From Colwellia marinimaniae (GTDB taxonomy: Bacteria; Pseudomonadota; Gammaproteobacteria; Enterobacterales; Alteromonadaceae), in the NCBI RefSeq assembly GCF_002207865.1, contig NZ_BDQM01000018.1:1-64000 (forward strand): 64,000 bases of DNA. The letters run 5' to 3'. The position numbers and the translations under genes were made by a program. Below the pieces are notes generated by a model. That model worked only from the letters and a program-made list of their open reading frames with translations, did not search any database and was not told where the DNA came from. Positions 46,515-55,133 of this stretch are shown in pieces (the stretch's first letter is position 1; each line of letters starts with the position of its first letter).

Positions 46515-47318
46515 ATGGGACAGACATTACTGAGAAGTTTCCATAATACGCTGTTAGGTGAATTTGAGGCTACAGTGGTAAATCAAAGGCTTGTTGAGTT
46601 ACGAAAAGTAGTTCGAAGTAAAAGTAAGACAGTTATTGATACTCTTCTTAAAGATCATAGTGCAGCTATTTGCATTTTATGTGCAACAGATAAAGATTTA
46701 ACTAAAGAACATGTAATTCCTAAATGGACATTTGGAAATAATCAAAGTAAAAACTTTGTTACTGGTATTAATGGCTTGAGTCAAAGTTACAGTAAAACTA
46801 CTTTACCCGCATGCTCTCATTGTAATTCCTACTTAATGGGTGCATTAGAGCGCAACTTGGAATTATTATTTCGTCATAAAGACTTATCAGAGGATTACTT
46901 TTCAAATGAAGAAAAGTCAAAAATAATTTTATGGCTTGAATTTATAGATTATAAATTTAACGCTCTTGATTTGAGGCGTAAGCTTAAAAAGCCTAAAGGT
47001 GGTACTTACATACCGTACTTGGCAAATTTTCCTGTAAGTATTATGCAAAGAATTGATGATTCACCTAGTAAGATATTTTCATCGTTTCGTAACAGTCTTA
47101 AAAAGTTGGGTGTTAAAAGTAAAGAAAAACAATTGAACTCACTTGTGACTTTTAAAACAACAAATGAGAGTTTCCATTTCTTTCATCACGCAAATGATTA
47201 TATTTTTATTGAATTACCACAGCATAATGTTGCATTGTTCTATCACTTTAACCAAGAGTTTAATCTTGAGCGTGAAGCGTATGATTCTGCAATGGAAATA
47301 ATTGGTAAGGTGTATTAA
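46515..47318 (+). CDS. HNH-like zinc-finger protein in an integron cassette
   Basis: This 267-aa protein contains a treble-clef pattern like that of HNH endonucleases: C53-x2-C56, EHVIPKW (65-71) and C100-x2-C103-N. The remaining 160 residues are unassigned and end with a beta-rich part. The gene is followed four bases later by an attC-like site, so it is a cassette gene. Its AT content is higher than that of the flanking chromosome genes. A nuclease or defence role is possible, but only the metal-binding pattern supports it. The pentamer repeat upstream may control expression. Confidence 0.75.
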   Translation: MGQTLLRSFHNTLLGEFEATVVNQRLVELRKVVRSKSKTVIDTLLKDHSAAICILCATDKDLTKEHVIPKWTFGNNQSKNFVTGINGLSQSYSKTTLPACSHCNSYLMGALERNLELLFRHKDLSEDYFSNEEKSKIILWLEFIDYKFNALDLRRKLKKPKGGTYIPYLANFPVSIMQRIDDSPSKIFSSFRNSLKKLGVKSKEKQLNSLVTFKTTNESFHFFHHANDYIFIELPQHNVALFYHFNQEFNLEREAYDSAMEIIGKVY

Positions 47319-47321
47319 TTC

Positions 47322-47423
47322 ACATAACAAGCACTTTAAACGAAACAAAAACAGTTGGTTAGGTTTCGCTTCGCTCAACTATTTTAGCAAGCTATTACTT
47401 AGCCGCTTATGCGGGCGTTTTAT
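47322..47423 (+). other. attC-like recombination site 1
   Basis: The outer boxes are ACATAAC (47322-47328) and GTTTTAT (47417-47423). Inside is an arm around GTTGGTTAGG with the TTTCGCTTCGCT loop and ACTTAGCCGCTTATGCGGGC before the cleavage GTT. The same layout recurs in three more sites downstream in the same orientation. It terminates the HNH-like cassette. Confidence 0.75.
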
Positions 47424-47446
47424 ATACATGGTTATGGATTCTACCT

Positions 47447-47749
47447 ATGAGAAATAAAATATTATTACTAACATTACTTTGCTTGATCCAAGGCTGTACA
47501 GTTCTTGGAATGGTTATAGATAGTCAATTTCCGTCTAAAGATAATAATGATAAAAGTGAAAGCTTCTCTGAAATGGGTTTTAAAGCTGATATTGAGCTAG
47601 CAAAGTCAGTTATATATGATCAACCTCTACCGGGAAATGAACCTAAGATATTAACTGGTTGTAAATCGTTAAAAGGTAAAAAACAAGTTGAGTGCTATGA
47701 AGTGTCAAGTCAACTGAATAAAAGCCTACAAGAGCATGCTAGGCAATAG
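47447..47749 (+). CDS. Small lipoprotein in an integron cassette
   Basis: This 100-aa lipoprotein precursor has a signal sequence with lipobox IQGC (Cys at residue 17). The mature part ends with CKSLKGKKQVEC, the C-x2-L-x-G-K-x3-E-C motif also present in the lipoprotein at 25782-26108. The gene occupies a cassette between attC sites 1 and 2. No good ribosome site precedes the ATG, as is common in cassettes that rely on read-through or other starts. The function is unknown. Confidence 0.72.
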   Translation: MRNKILLLTLLCLIQGCTVLGMVIDSQFPSKDNNDKSESFSEMGFKADIELAKSVIYDQPLPGNEPKILTGCKSLKGKKQVECYEVSSQLNKSLQEHARQ

Positions 47750-47759
47750 TATATAAGTA

Positions 47760-47846
47760 ATTCAACAAGGACAAAAAACAGTTGGTTTTTGCTCCTTCGT
47801 CGCTATTTTAACCAACTATTTTTTGCCTGTTAATTGGGCGTTATGT
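47760..47846 (+). other. attC-like recombination site 2
   Basis: Outer boxes ATTCAAC (47760-47766) and GTTATGT (47840-47846) match RYYYAAC and GTTRRRY well. The inner arms AGTTGGTT / AACCAACT surround a TCCTTCGTCGCT loop, followed by GCCTGTTAATTGGGCGTT. The length is 87 bp. Confidence 0.82.
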
Positions 47847-47861
47847 TTACAAGGATAATTC

Positions 47862-48134
47862 ATGAGTTACGTAGGAATCGCAAGAAATGCAGGTACGATA
47901 TCAACAAATATTGAAAAACTAATCCGTAGTGGTGAAGGCTCTCCAGGGTTAAGTAAACGAATTGGTACTACTTCAACCAATATCACTGCATTTATAAACG
48001 GTAAGGCCTCTCTAGGTATTGCGAAAGCTTTAGGTACAACTACAACTAATGCACAACAATTAAGAGATGAAATTGGTAGAGAAGGTGCGATCGGTGTAAT
48101 CATTGGCTTAGCTTGCGGTATGGATGCTAAGTAA
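47862..48134 (+). CDS. Cassette-borne 90-aa protein made of internal repeats
   Basis: This 90-aa protein consists of about 3.5 degenerate repeats of 22-25 residues: GIARNAGTISTNIEKLI, GLSKRIGTTSTNITAFI, GIAKALGTTTTNAQQL and a partial copy near IGVIIGLACG. Each contains G-[IL]-[AS]-x3-G-T-x-[ST]-T-N. The pattern looks like a helix-turn-helix-type or other short helical unit, but I do not recognise a family. It has an AAGGAT ribosome site at correct spacing. It fills the cassette between attC sites 2 and 3. It has no signal peptide. Confidence 0.75.
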   Translation: MSYVGIARNAGTISTNIEKLIRSGEGSPGLSKRIGTTSTNITAFINGKASLGIAKALGTTTTNAQQLRDEIGREGAIGVIIGLACGMDAK

Positions 48135-48145
48135 ACATATAAGAA

Positions 48146-48235
48146 ATTAAACAAGGCTAAGTAATAGTTGGCTACGTTTCGCTTCGCTACACATTTTAGC
48201 CAACTATTACTTAGCCGCTTAAAATGGCGTTATAT
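48146..48235 (+). other. attC-like recombination site 3
   Basis: Outer boxes ATTAAAC (48146-48152) and GTTATAT (48229-48235). The inner stem has 16 perfectly paired bases, AAGTAATAGTTGGCTA / TAGCCAACTATTACTT, around a TTTCGCTTCGCT loop, then GCCGCTTAAAATGGC. The length is 90 bp. This is the clearest of the four sites. Confidence 0.88.
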
Positions 48236-48240
48236 TTTTC

Positions 48241-48534
48241 CTAGAGTGCGGAGTTTACATCCATACTTTTATGTAAAATACGCACTATTAAAATTTGATT
48301 AACTTTATGCTCTTTGTAATAAATTACATGACTAGCTTGAGGGTACTTGTTGTAGCATTCTCTAATATAATCGCAATTAATACCTAACTCTGGTTCATCG
48401 GCTAAAAATCGAAAGGTATTATCCAGTATTTTTAAATAATCATTTCTCTGTGATTTCCCCCAAGTTAATTGGGTATATTTAGCTATTTTAATTAAATCTG
48501 ACTTTGCTTTCGAAGATAATAAAAACTTACTCAT
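48241..48534 (-). CDS. parE: ParE/RelE-family toxin in an integron cassette
   Basis: This 97-aa toxin has the ParE fold pattern: LSSKAKSDLIKIAKYTQLTWG, FLADEPELG, YNKYPQASHVIYYKEH and ILIVRILHKSMD, where the final Arg and His residues are typical. ParE toxins block gyrase; RelE relatives cut mRNA. The start codon overlaps the stop of the antitoxin gene by one base (TAATG). The pair lies opposite to the cassette direction, as is usual for toxin-antitoxin cassettes that carry their own promoter. Confidence 0.9.
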   Translation of the reverse strand: MSKFLLSSKAKSDLIKIAKYTQLTWGKSQRNDYLKILDNTFRFLADEPELGINCDYIRECYNKYPQASHVIYYKEHKVNQILIVRILHKSMDVNSAL

Positions 48535-48773
48535 TAATGGTTATCTTTATCTAGCTCGGTTAATAAACTTTCATAACTGTAATCTGCAATGCCGCTTTGT
48601 TCACCTTGGATTAGCATATTGCGTAAATTTAATAGCTTGGCTTCTTGATCTTCTAAAGCTCTTAATCCAGCTCTAACAATTTCACTTGCTGAGCCATAAC
48701 GACCAGTGTTAAGTTGTTGCTTTATAAATTGATCAAAATGATCGCCCAATGTTACGCTTGTGTTTTTAGCCAT
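48534..48773 (-). CDS. parD: ParD-family antitoxin in an integron cassette
   Basis: This 79-aa antitoxin starts at MAKNTSVTLGDHFDQFI and contains the ribbon-helix-helix segment RYGSASEIVRAGLRALED typical of ParD. The acidic C-terminal part binds the toxin. ATG 48773 is chosen over an upstream in-frame start because it gives the standard N-terminus. It is translationally coupled to parE. Such modules stabilise cassette arrays against loss in Vibrio superintegrons; the same role is inferred here. Confidence 0.9.
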   Translation of the reverse strand: MAKNTSVTLGDHFDQFIKQQLNTGRYGSASEIVRAGLRALEDQEAKLLNLRNMLIQGEQSGIADYSYESLLTELDKDNH

Positions 48774-48822
48774 AATGTAAAAGCTCGTAAGTACCAATAT
48801 ATATTAGATTATGGTACAAAAA

Positions 48823-48919
48823 ATATAACAAGTCACTAAAAGGACAAAAAACACTTGGCTGTTTTCGTTCCTTAACATTTTAGTCAACTGTTACTTAGCC
48901 GCTTATTGTGGCGTTATTT
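48823..48919 (+). other. attC-like recombination site 4
   Basis: Outer boxes ATATAAC (48823-48829) and GTTATTT (48913-48919). The inner segments CTTGGCTG and TAGTCAACTG, a GTTTTCGTTCC loop and ACTTAGCCGCTTATTGTGGC follow the layout of sites 1 and 3, with a less perfect stem. The length is 97 bp. It closes the parDE cassette. Confidence 0.78.
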
Positions 48920-48959
48920 TGTACAAGGAAAGTTTGGTGTTTTATTGGATAAAAAAATA

Positions 48960-49334
48960 ATGTCGAAAGGCATTTGGTATATATTAGCAGCTACCATTGC
49001 TGCCCTTGTTGCCGGACCAGAAATAATAATAAGTATGGAACTCATGGTATTGGTAGAGTTTCTTGGAGCTTCAACATTCGTCTTAATGTATATTTCAGGT
49101 TTTAAGTTATTTTTCTCTGACGTGCTCACTAAATTAAAAAAATTCGAGTCACATTCTACTTTTTTAATTCCATCACTTCACTTGCTGAGGTATATAAGCC
49201 ATCAGCTACCAAGTAAAGGTCACTTAAAACGCATTATATTCAAATGTGAGTCCAAATGTTCTGGTCATGCCACTATAGGCAGCAATCATCTCATTATTTT
49301 TGACGACACTAGAGACAAAATATTCGTCAGTTAG
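48960..49334 (+). CDS. Truncated cassette gene, small membrane protein
   Basis: A frame follows attC site 4 with one or two TM helices (GIWYILAATIAALVAGPEIII and MVLVEFLGASTFVLMYIS) and then a basic stretch. From about 49224 it runs antisense through the 3' end of the TonB receptor gene, so its last 37 residues are not native. No attC site follows. This suggests that the original gene end and its attC were lost at the right border of the array. The start is uncertain: ATG 48960 lacks a ribosome site and the frame is open from 48906. Confidence 0.45.
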   Translation: MSKGIWYILAATIAALVAGPEIIISMELMVLVEFLGASTFVLMYISGFKLFFSDVLTKLKKFESHSTFLIPSLHLLRYISHQLPSKGHLKRIIFKCESKCSGHATIGSNHLIIFDDTRDKIFVS

Positions 49335-51809
49335 GTTTCTAGCCCAGAGAAAAGCTTTCCACTGCTGATTAATATTCCCAATGCCGATCCTGACGTTAAC
49401 AATAATATAGTCGTCTTGGGTAAAGCGATTATCATATGCGTAGGATTGCGGCGGAATATTCACTTCAACTGGGCTACCAGTAAAATCGGACACCTGTGTT
49501 GTCATTGTTACCTCGGCTTTAAAATCGGTATTGTAGGCACTGGTATAAGCGCCATCTATAGCAACAAAAGCAAACAATGAATCACTGATGTTCCATTCAT
49601 ATTTCGTTAAAATATTGGCTTGGAATTTAGAGGTAAATGGTAAAGGCGAGCCAGCAAAGACGACCGATTGGCCTAGTTGATTAAAGCCATCACCTTTGGT
49701 TATTTCTGTGTCTAAGACTCCTATCGCAGCCATAACTGTTAAGCCTGCTAAAGGTAACCATTTTAGATCTAACTCAATTCCTTGAACAAAAGAGTCGTCC
49801 ATATTTCCCAGAGTAAATGCCGTTCTAAACACAGGAATGGTTTTTTTAGTTAATAATTGCTTGTCCTGATAATCATAATAGAAAATACTCATGTTTAGCT
49901 GCGCTGTACCTTCGGCTAATAATGATTTCATTCCTATTTCATAGGCATCTAATTGTTCCTGTACAACAGGGTCTAACTGACTACTGACAATTGCAGCAAG
50001 TGAAGGATAACTTCCCGCTTTAAATCCTCGGCTATATGAGGCGTAGACTGAACTGTCCTGGGTGAGTTTGTAATTGGCAGCGAGTCGCCAAGATAAGGAG
50101 TTTTCAGCTAAGGTGTCAATGATCTGGCCAGTTCTTTGACTGTCCATGCCAAAATCAATCACTGTGACACAACCATTGATCGGCGTGCCAGAGTCTTCGC
50201 CAGCAAAGAAAAATTGATTGAATAAAGCTACGCCAGGGCCGCCAATATCTTCAGTACAGCCAGTATAATCAGCTGTGTCTTCCGTGTATCTGAGTCCGGT
50301 GGTTATCGTTAATTCATCATTGATATTCCAGTCAGCATTAGCAAATATCCCATAAGTGGTGGTTGCTTGAACGATAACATTACGGAGCTTATTAAAGCCA
50401 AAACCTGACATTGGCAAAATATTAACATTAGTCGCCAGTCCCCAATCTTGCGTCGTTTTATAATCAACATTACTTTTACTGTAATAGAGGCCCGCTATCC
50501 ACACAATGTCATTTAGGGCTTGGGTAATTCTAAGCTCTTGTGAAAATGAATCGATCTTCCCATGCTGAAAGACATAGTCAGAAGGGACATATTCACTATC
50601 AGGTATGGTGAAATAATCCCCATGCAAATGCCCTTCATAAAAATTAGCCAGAGACCCGCCAAGTAATGTATCTAAAGGACCACCGGTTAGCTTTCTTATA
50701 AATCCGGCGGTTACCCCTGCGGTGCCACCTCGTTCATATTCAGAGCCATTATCTTTAAACTTAGTGTATCCAGTTAAGGCGGTTAGCGTCATATTGCTCG
50801 ATAGTTCATGAGTAAGGCTTAAGGATATTGATGTCGTTTGGTGAGCAAGGGCAGGATTTCTGTCCGCAGTCCAATCGGCGGCACTAATATCATCACCATT
50901 ACCTGGGAATAAATGTGGGTTAGCATTAACATCAAGAATAGGCTCAAAAATAGGGTATGAGGCATTGACTGGGCCACCGGCTTTGGCAGGTAAATATTCT
51001 ATGGCTTGAGGGGCTAGGCTATCCGACCGGTCTTTTGAATAACCAAAACGAATTAAGGCCTTGGTAACAGCGCCAATGTTAATATCAAAACTTAATCTGG
51101 CGGCGATTTTATCTTGTTTCCCTAAGGTATCGTCACGTGACACACTTTGCTGCCAACCTTCACCTGAATGGATGATCTTGAGTGCAAATCGAGCATTGAG
51201 ATCTTCAGTTAACGATCCATTGAGAAACCCTTCACCGCTATAGGTTTGAAAACTGGCAAGTGTTGCTTTAATGCCAGCATCAAAATCATCACTGGGTTTT
51301 GCGGCGATATAGTTTATTGCCCCTGCGGTAGCGTTACTGCCATATAAGGTTCCTTGTGGTCCTTTTAATATTTCGACTCGTTCAATGTCTATAATTATGC
51401 CTTTAGTCATAATTGGAAAAGGAATCGAAATTTCATCTATATAAACACCTACTGTTGCCGTGGCTTGAGCGCTGGATTCGTTAAAGCCAACGCCGCGCAA
51501 GGTATAGACCGGGGGGCCAAAAGCGGTATTGCTATAGTTAAATCCAGGTACAATTGCAGCAAGATCAGCCGTGTCTTCGATACCCATTTCGCTTAACTGA
51601 TCGGCATTAAATGCTGTAATGGCCATGGGTATTTCATTAATGGATTGGGTGCGTTTTTGCGCGGTCACTTCGATTATTTCAATCTTACTCTTATCAGCTG
51701 CTGTTTTTTTACTTTGAACTTGCTGAGCGTTTACATTAAAAGACATAGAAATAAAGCTAATTATTAATAGTATTATGAATTTATTCGTGGGTAAAAAATT
51801 ACTCATCAT
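49224..51809 (-). CDS. TonB-dependent outer-membrane receptor
   Basis: This 861-aa receptor has a signal peptide (cleavage near VNAQQ, residue 29) and a plug domain (about 50-165; IEVTAQKRTQSINEIPMAI, YTLRGVGFN, RVEILKGPQGTLYGSNATAG). A 22-strand barrel follows, ending in TRTFGLTFEYNAF with the terminal Phe required for assembly. This style, with VTAQKR and PQGTLYG, is common for receptors of siderophores, vitamins or plant and algal compounds in marine Gammaproteobacteria. The ligand is unknown. The frame is complete although its 3' end is the right border of the cassette array. Confidence 0.93.
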   Translation of the reverse strand: MMSNFLPTNKFIILLIISFISMSFNVNAQQVQSKKTAADKSKIEIIEVTAQKRTQSINEIPMAITAFNADQLSEMGIEDTADLAAIVPGFNYSNTAFGPPVYTLRGVGFNESSAQATATVGVYIDEISIPFPIMTKGIIIDIERVEILKGPQGTLYGSNATAGAINYIAAKPSDDFDAGIKATLASFQTYSGEGFLNGSLTEDLNARFALKIIHSGEGWQQSVSRDDTLGKQDKIAARLSFDINIGAVTKALIRFGYSKDRSDSLAPQAIEYLPAKAGGPVNASYPIFEPILDVNANPHLFPGNGDDISAADWTADRNPALAHQTTSISLSLTHELSSNMTLTALTGYTKFKDNGSEYERGGTAGVTAGFIRKLTGGPLDTLLGGSLANFYEGHLHGDYFTIPDSEYVPSDYVFQHGKIDSFSQELRITQALNDIVWIAGLYYSKSNVDYKTTQDWGLATNVNILPMSGFGFNKLRNVIVQATTTYGIFANADWNINDELTITTGLRYTEDTADYTGCTEDIGGPGVALFNQFFFAGEDSGTPINGCVTVIDFGMDSQRTGQIIDTLAENSLSWRLAANYKLTQDSSVYASYSRGFKAGSYPSLAAIVSSQLDPVVQEQLDAYEIGMKSLLAEGTAQLNMSIFYYDYQDKQLLTKKTIPVFRTAFTLGNMDDSFVQGIELDLKWLPLAGLTVMAAIGVLDTEITKGDGFNQLGQSVVFAGSPLPFTSKFQANILTKYEWNISDSLFAFVAIDGAYTSAYNTDFKAEVTMTTQVSDFTGSPVEVNIPPQSYAYDNRFTQDDYIIVNVRIGIGNINQQWKAFLWARNLTDEYFVSSVVKNNEMIAAYSGMTRTFGLTFEYNAF

Positions 51810-52248
51810 ATTTTCTCTCAGTGTAATTTATGACAAATATAACCAGCATATTTACCTTTAATTAAGAGAGTACTATTTCAAAATAGTTAGGGTTGGTAGA
51901 TCAAACAATAGACCTTAATTAGATGTAAAGCCATTGAGATAATAACTTTGAAAATTTTTAAGTTATGGCAGAGGGCTATCAAAATAATAGCCCCGTATCA
52001 CATCACAAGGAAAGAGTACTAAGCGAACATATTGTTCGAACAACATTTGTTTTCTTAATAAAGTTTCATCGGCAATGAGTATAAGAGAGTTATAGCCAAA
52101 ATCAGGTAAGTGAGTTTTTTAATTACCGAATAGGTAACTGCGTCTAGCTTTTAATTATTTGAATAACAGGTATAGAAGAAAACATATCAAAATGACGTAT
52201 ATATCCCAGTGAATTGGCTACATGCGGCTTATGCTAATCTGTATTATA
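51810..52248. other. Intergenic region between kinase and TonB receptor genes
   Basis: 440 bases without a gene. A hairpin GGGCTAT-N7-ATAGCCC lies at 51973-51993. GAACATATTGTTC, an imperfect dyad, lies near 52026. Either may be regulatory for the receptor gene, whose promoter must lie here. No Fur box was recognised. Confidence 0.45.
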
Positions 52249-54267
52249 TTAATGATCGGTTGAAATAACTACTTTCTCTACATTCTTTGGGAAGTTAATC
52301 ACAATTTTTATACCTTGTGAGGTTAATTTATCCCAAAAAATGGTGCCATTTAATCTTTGGGTAATGTGATTGTAAATAATTGTTAGACCAAGACCGGTAC
52401 AGTCTGCGGTTCTTTTAGTAGTATAAAATGGTTCAAATATTTTTTCATAATCTCCCCTTGGAATACCACAACCATTGTCACGATAAATCAGGCATATATT
52501 TCCCTGGTTTTCACTTACTGCAATGTTAATGACAGGTTCTTTTGTTGATTCAAAGCCGTGAATGTAGGAGTTCTTAATTAACTGTATTAATACTTCAGAG
52601 AGAGAATGTTGATAACTAAAAGCTTTAATATCGCTGTTTATTTCTGTGATTATTTTGATTGAATGCTCTGATAAAATAGCTTGGTGTGACTTAACAATTA
52701 GATCAATTAACTGGTTAACAGAGAATTGTTGCACATCATCTGATTTTTCATGTAAAGAAAGGGCTTTAAAATTATGGATGAGCTTAATTGATTTATTTAA
52801 GTTGAGTTTGAGTAACCTCAAGCCTTCCTGATAGCTATTCTCTAGTCTAACAAGATCTTTTCGGGTGAGTTTTTGTTGTTTTATTTGCATGAATAGTTGT
52901 TCAATTTTATGTTCTATATGGCTAATTGAGGTGTTAATTATGCCTAGTGGGGTATTAAGTTCATGAGCAACACCTGAAACTAAGCCGACAAGCGAGGCCA
53001 TTTTCTCAGCTTCTATTAATTGTGATTGGGTACTTTTCAGTGCCTCAAGTGTACTAGACAATTCATTGGTACGTTGTTTTACTCTGAGTTCTAATTGCTG
53101 CTGGTTCGCGTTTATTTTGTTTTCATAAACGGTAAAACGTCGGGCCAAATATTTAGTTAGCAATAGTGATAAGCTAATAAAAGAGAGTGTCACAAAAAAA
53201 CTTAATCCCAAAAGGCGGAATAATTGGCTTCTATTTTGTTGAGCGATATTTTTTTCACGTTTTGCAAGGTAACTATCTGTTTCACTTTTATAAAAACCGG
53301 TACCGATGATCCAATTCCATTGTAAAAAATTACTAATAAAGCTAATTTTTTGAGCTGAGTTACCCGTGCTTGGCATTATCGGACTAAGATAATTTAAATA
53401 CCCTCCCCCTTGCTTGCCTATTTCAATAATTTTCTTGCCTGCCGTGACCACATTCTCATCTGCATTGTCATATAAGTTAGTTCCCTGATAACTTTTTCGA
53501 TAATGAGAAATTACATTACCTTGATAATCCAATATAAAAATATAGCCATTTAGGCCAAATCTAATATTTGAAATTCGCCCTACCATGCGTTGTTTAATAT
53601 CATTTTCAACATCAATTAGGTATTCACCGGTACCTATAAACCAGTCGTACGGGGCGAAATGCTTACCAAAACCAATTTTCTCAAACTCTTGTTCTTTATT
53701 GTCTGGTTTAACAAACCACCAGTGATAGAAATATTCGCCATGTTCTTTGGCTAATTGACCTAAATCACGAACAATATACTTTCCCCTTATGTCTTGAAAA
53801 TTTGCCATTGAAGTCCCTTCTATTTCTGGGATAATAGGGTGCATAATACTGAGACCGTTAGTTTTATAAATAAAAAAATAACCACGTCCATCATTAAAAC
53901 GAACATTTCTTAAGGCATCGGAAATTAATTTGGTCACTTCTTTTTCGGATTTGTTTTTATTATTATCAAAGATATTGGTTGCAATGCTATGAGCTTGATA
54001 AATATGTTCTTTAATATTATCTTTTAATGTTTTTTCTGTACTGTCTCTTTCGTAAGTTATCTGTTGTATTAACTGTTCAACTTGTGCCTTAATCAATTCT
54101 TTTTCGGATGCGATAAAATCTTGCTTAAGACTTTGAATATCAGCACTAAGTTGCACTTTGTTATGATTGAGGACGATAAAAATTGTTAAGCAGGCGAATG
54201 CAGTAACTATCAGGGGAGGGATTATTTTTATTAGCCGTAGTAGCTTTTTATCATGGATTACTTTCAC
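52249..54267 (-). CDS. Cache-domain sensor histidine kinase, DctB-like architecture
   Basis: This 672-aa membrane kinase has a TM helix near 12-32 and a periplasmic double Cache region (about 35-345) in which RFNDGRGYFFIY, WFIGTGEYLIDV, GYIFILDYQGNVISH and WIIGTGFY mark two Cache modules. A second TM (about 350-372), a coiled coil and the kinase core complete it. The phospho-acceptor motif is VSGVAHELNTPLGII, and the ATPase part has LIQLIKNSYIHGF, YRDNGCGI and TGLGLTIIYN. The start is GTG (54267). No response regulator gene is adjacent. Double Cache sensors usually bind small organic acids or amino acids. Confidence 0.9.
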   Translation of the reverse strand: MKVIHDKKLLRLIKIIPPLIVTAFACLTIFIVLNHNKVQLSADIQSLKQDFIASEKELIKAQVEQLIQQITYERDSTEKTLKDNIKEHIYQAHSIATNIFDNNKNKSEKEVTKLISDALRNVRFNDGRGYFFIYKTNGLSIMHPIIPEIEGTSMANFQDIRGKYIVRDLGQLAKEHGEYFYHWWFVKPDNKEQEFEKIGFGKHFAPYDWFIGTGEYLIDVENDIKQRMVGRISNIRFGLNGYIFILDYQGNVISHYRKSYQGTNLYDNADENVVTAGKKIIEIGKQGGGYLNYLSPIMPSTGNSAQKISFISNFLQWNWIIGTGFYKSETDSYLAKREKNIAQQNRSQLFRLLGLSFFVTLSFISLSLLLTKYLARRFTVYENKINANQQQLELRVKQRTNELSSTLEALKSTQSQLIEAEKMASLVGLVSGVAHELNTPLGIINTSISHIEHKIEQLFMQIKQQKLTRKDLVRLENSYQEGLRLLKLNLNKSIKLIHNFKALSLHEKSDDVQQFSVNQLIDLIVKSHQAILSEHSIKIITEINSDIKAFSYQHSLSEVLIQLIKNSYIHGFESTKEPVINIAVSENQGNICLIYRDNGCGIPRGDYEKIFEPFYTTKRTADCTGLGLTIIYNHITQRLNGTIFWDKLTSQGIKIVINFPKNVEKVVISTDH

Positions 54268-54629
54268 GAATCAACTCACCTTTGATTATAAAAAACAACA
54301 TAAATATTAATCAATAGCCTAGGGAAATATTGCACCCCCTTTAGTAGTATAAACAACCTGCTATCGCCTATATTGATATGATAGAAGTTGCTAATTTATC
54401 ATCATTATCTAGGTTTCTTCATAGTATATACCTAATCATAAATGTTGAGATTAAATGTATTCGTTGAAAAATATAACTTATGCTTATCTTATCGGGGCCA
54501 TAATGCTCAAGTACATACTCAGATTATTGCTAGAAGGAGCACTAAATCATTGCCAGTTTTTAATGGTTTTTATTTACTTTTCTTGCATACAGGAACAGGT
54601 TATAGAGTAGGTTTTTCGAGGGAATAAGA
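54268..54629. other. Gene-free region upstream of the Cache kinase
   Basis: 360 bases hold the kinase promoter and no convincing gene. A 61-codon frame at 54442-54627 has unconvincing composition and no ribosome site, and I do not call it. Confidence 0.5.
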
Positions 54630-54681
54630 TGGTTGGCTAAAGGGCGCTGAATCCACGACAACCGGAATGACAATCAGGTTG
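54630..54681 (-). pseudogene. Degenerate tRNA-His 3' half
   Basis: On the minus strand this segment matches the 3' half of tRNA-His at 57385-57461 (acceptor 3' strand, T-arm and anticodon arm), with about four in five bases identical from GGCTAAAGGG through GACAACCGGAAT. The T-arm change GTGGATTCA is shared with the 93-bp repeats next to the tRNA. It also contains the dyad CGACAACC / GGTTGTCG. It may be an old attachment site or a stray repeat copy. Confidence 0.65.
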
Positions 54682-54983
54682 TCGGTATAGGATTTACTTG
54701 GATTAACGTGTTTCAAGCTAGATATTATTTGTATTGTTCCTGTCATATCTTGGATTTAAGCAGAAGTTATTAGCTTTGCAAACTCACAGAATAGTACCAG
54801 AGATAAATTTTGTTTATTTATTATCAATATTTAAACTTTTATGTTCATTAAATTTATATCCTAGCGCTTGATAAGCTTTTTCTCGTTTCTTCCACATACG
54901 CTTTAATGTCTATGCCATTGCGGCTAACTAAACTTACCCGTTACTGACAGTATGAACTACAAAAACCTAAGGAAAATAATTAA

Positions 54984-55133
54984 ATGAGTAACAATATTTC
55001 AGATAGCGCTATGAAAGGGGCAACGACTGTCGCATTGATAGGCGCACGATTTGGTGCGCAAAGCGGAAGTTACACCACCGTTATTTCTAACGTCCGCTTC
55101 AAGCTCATTGCTGCCATTGGAATTCTAACCTGA
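54984..55133 (+). CDS. Possible 49-aa small protein or gene remnant
   Basis: A frame beginning MSNNISDSAMKGATTVALIG has an AAGGA ribosome site ten bases upstream. Its C-terminal part is weakly hydrophobic. No family is recognised. It lies in an otherwise gene-free region before the hydrolase gene and could be the 5' remnant of a transporter or other gene. The rest of 54682-55260 shows nothing else. Confidence 0.3.
   Translation: MSNNISDSAMKGATTVALIGARFGAQSGSYTTVISNVRFKLIAAIGILT

Noticed and set aside
54442..54627. 61-codon open frame
   Set aside because: No ribosome site, no motif, and composition unlike a protein. It lies in the leader region of the Cache kinase.
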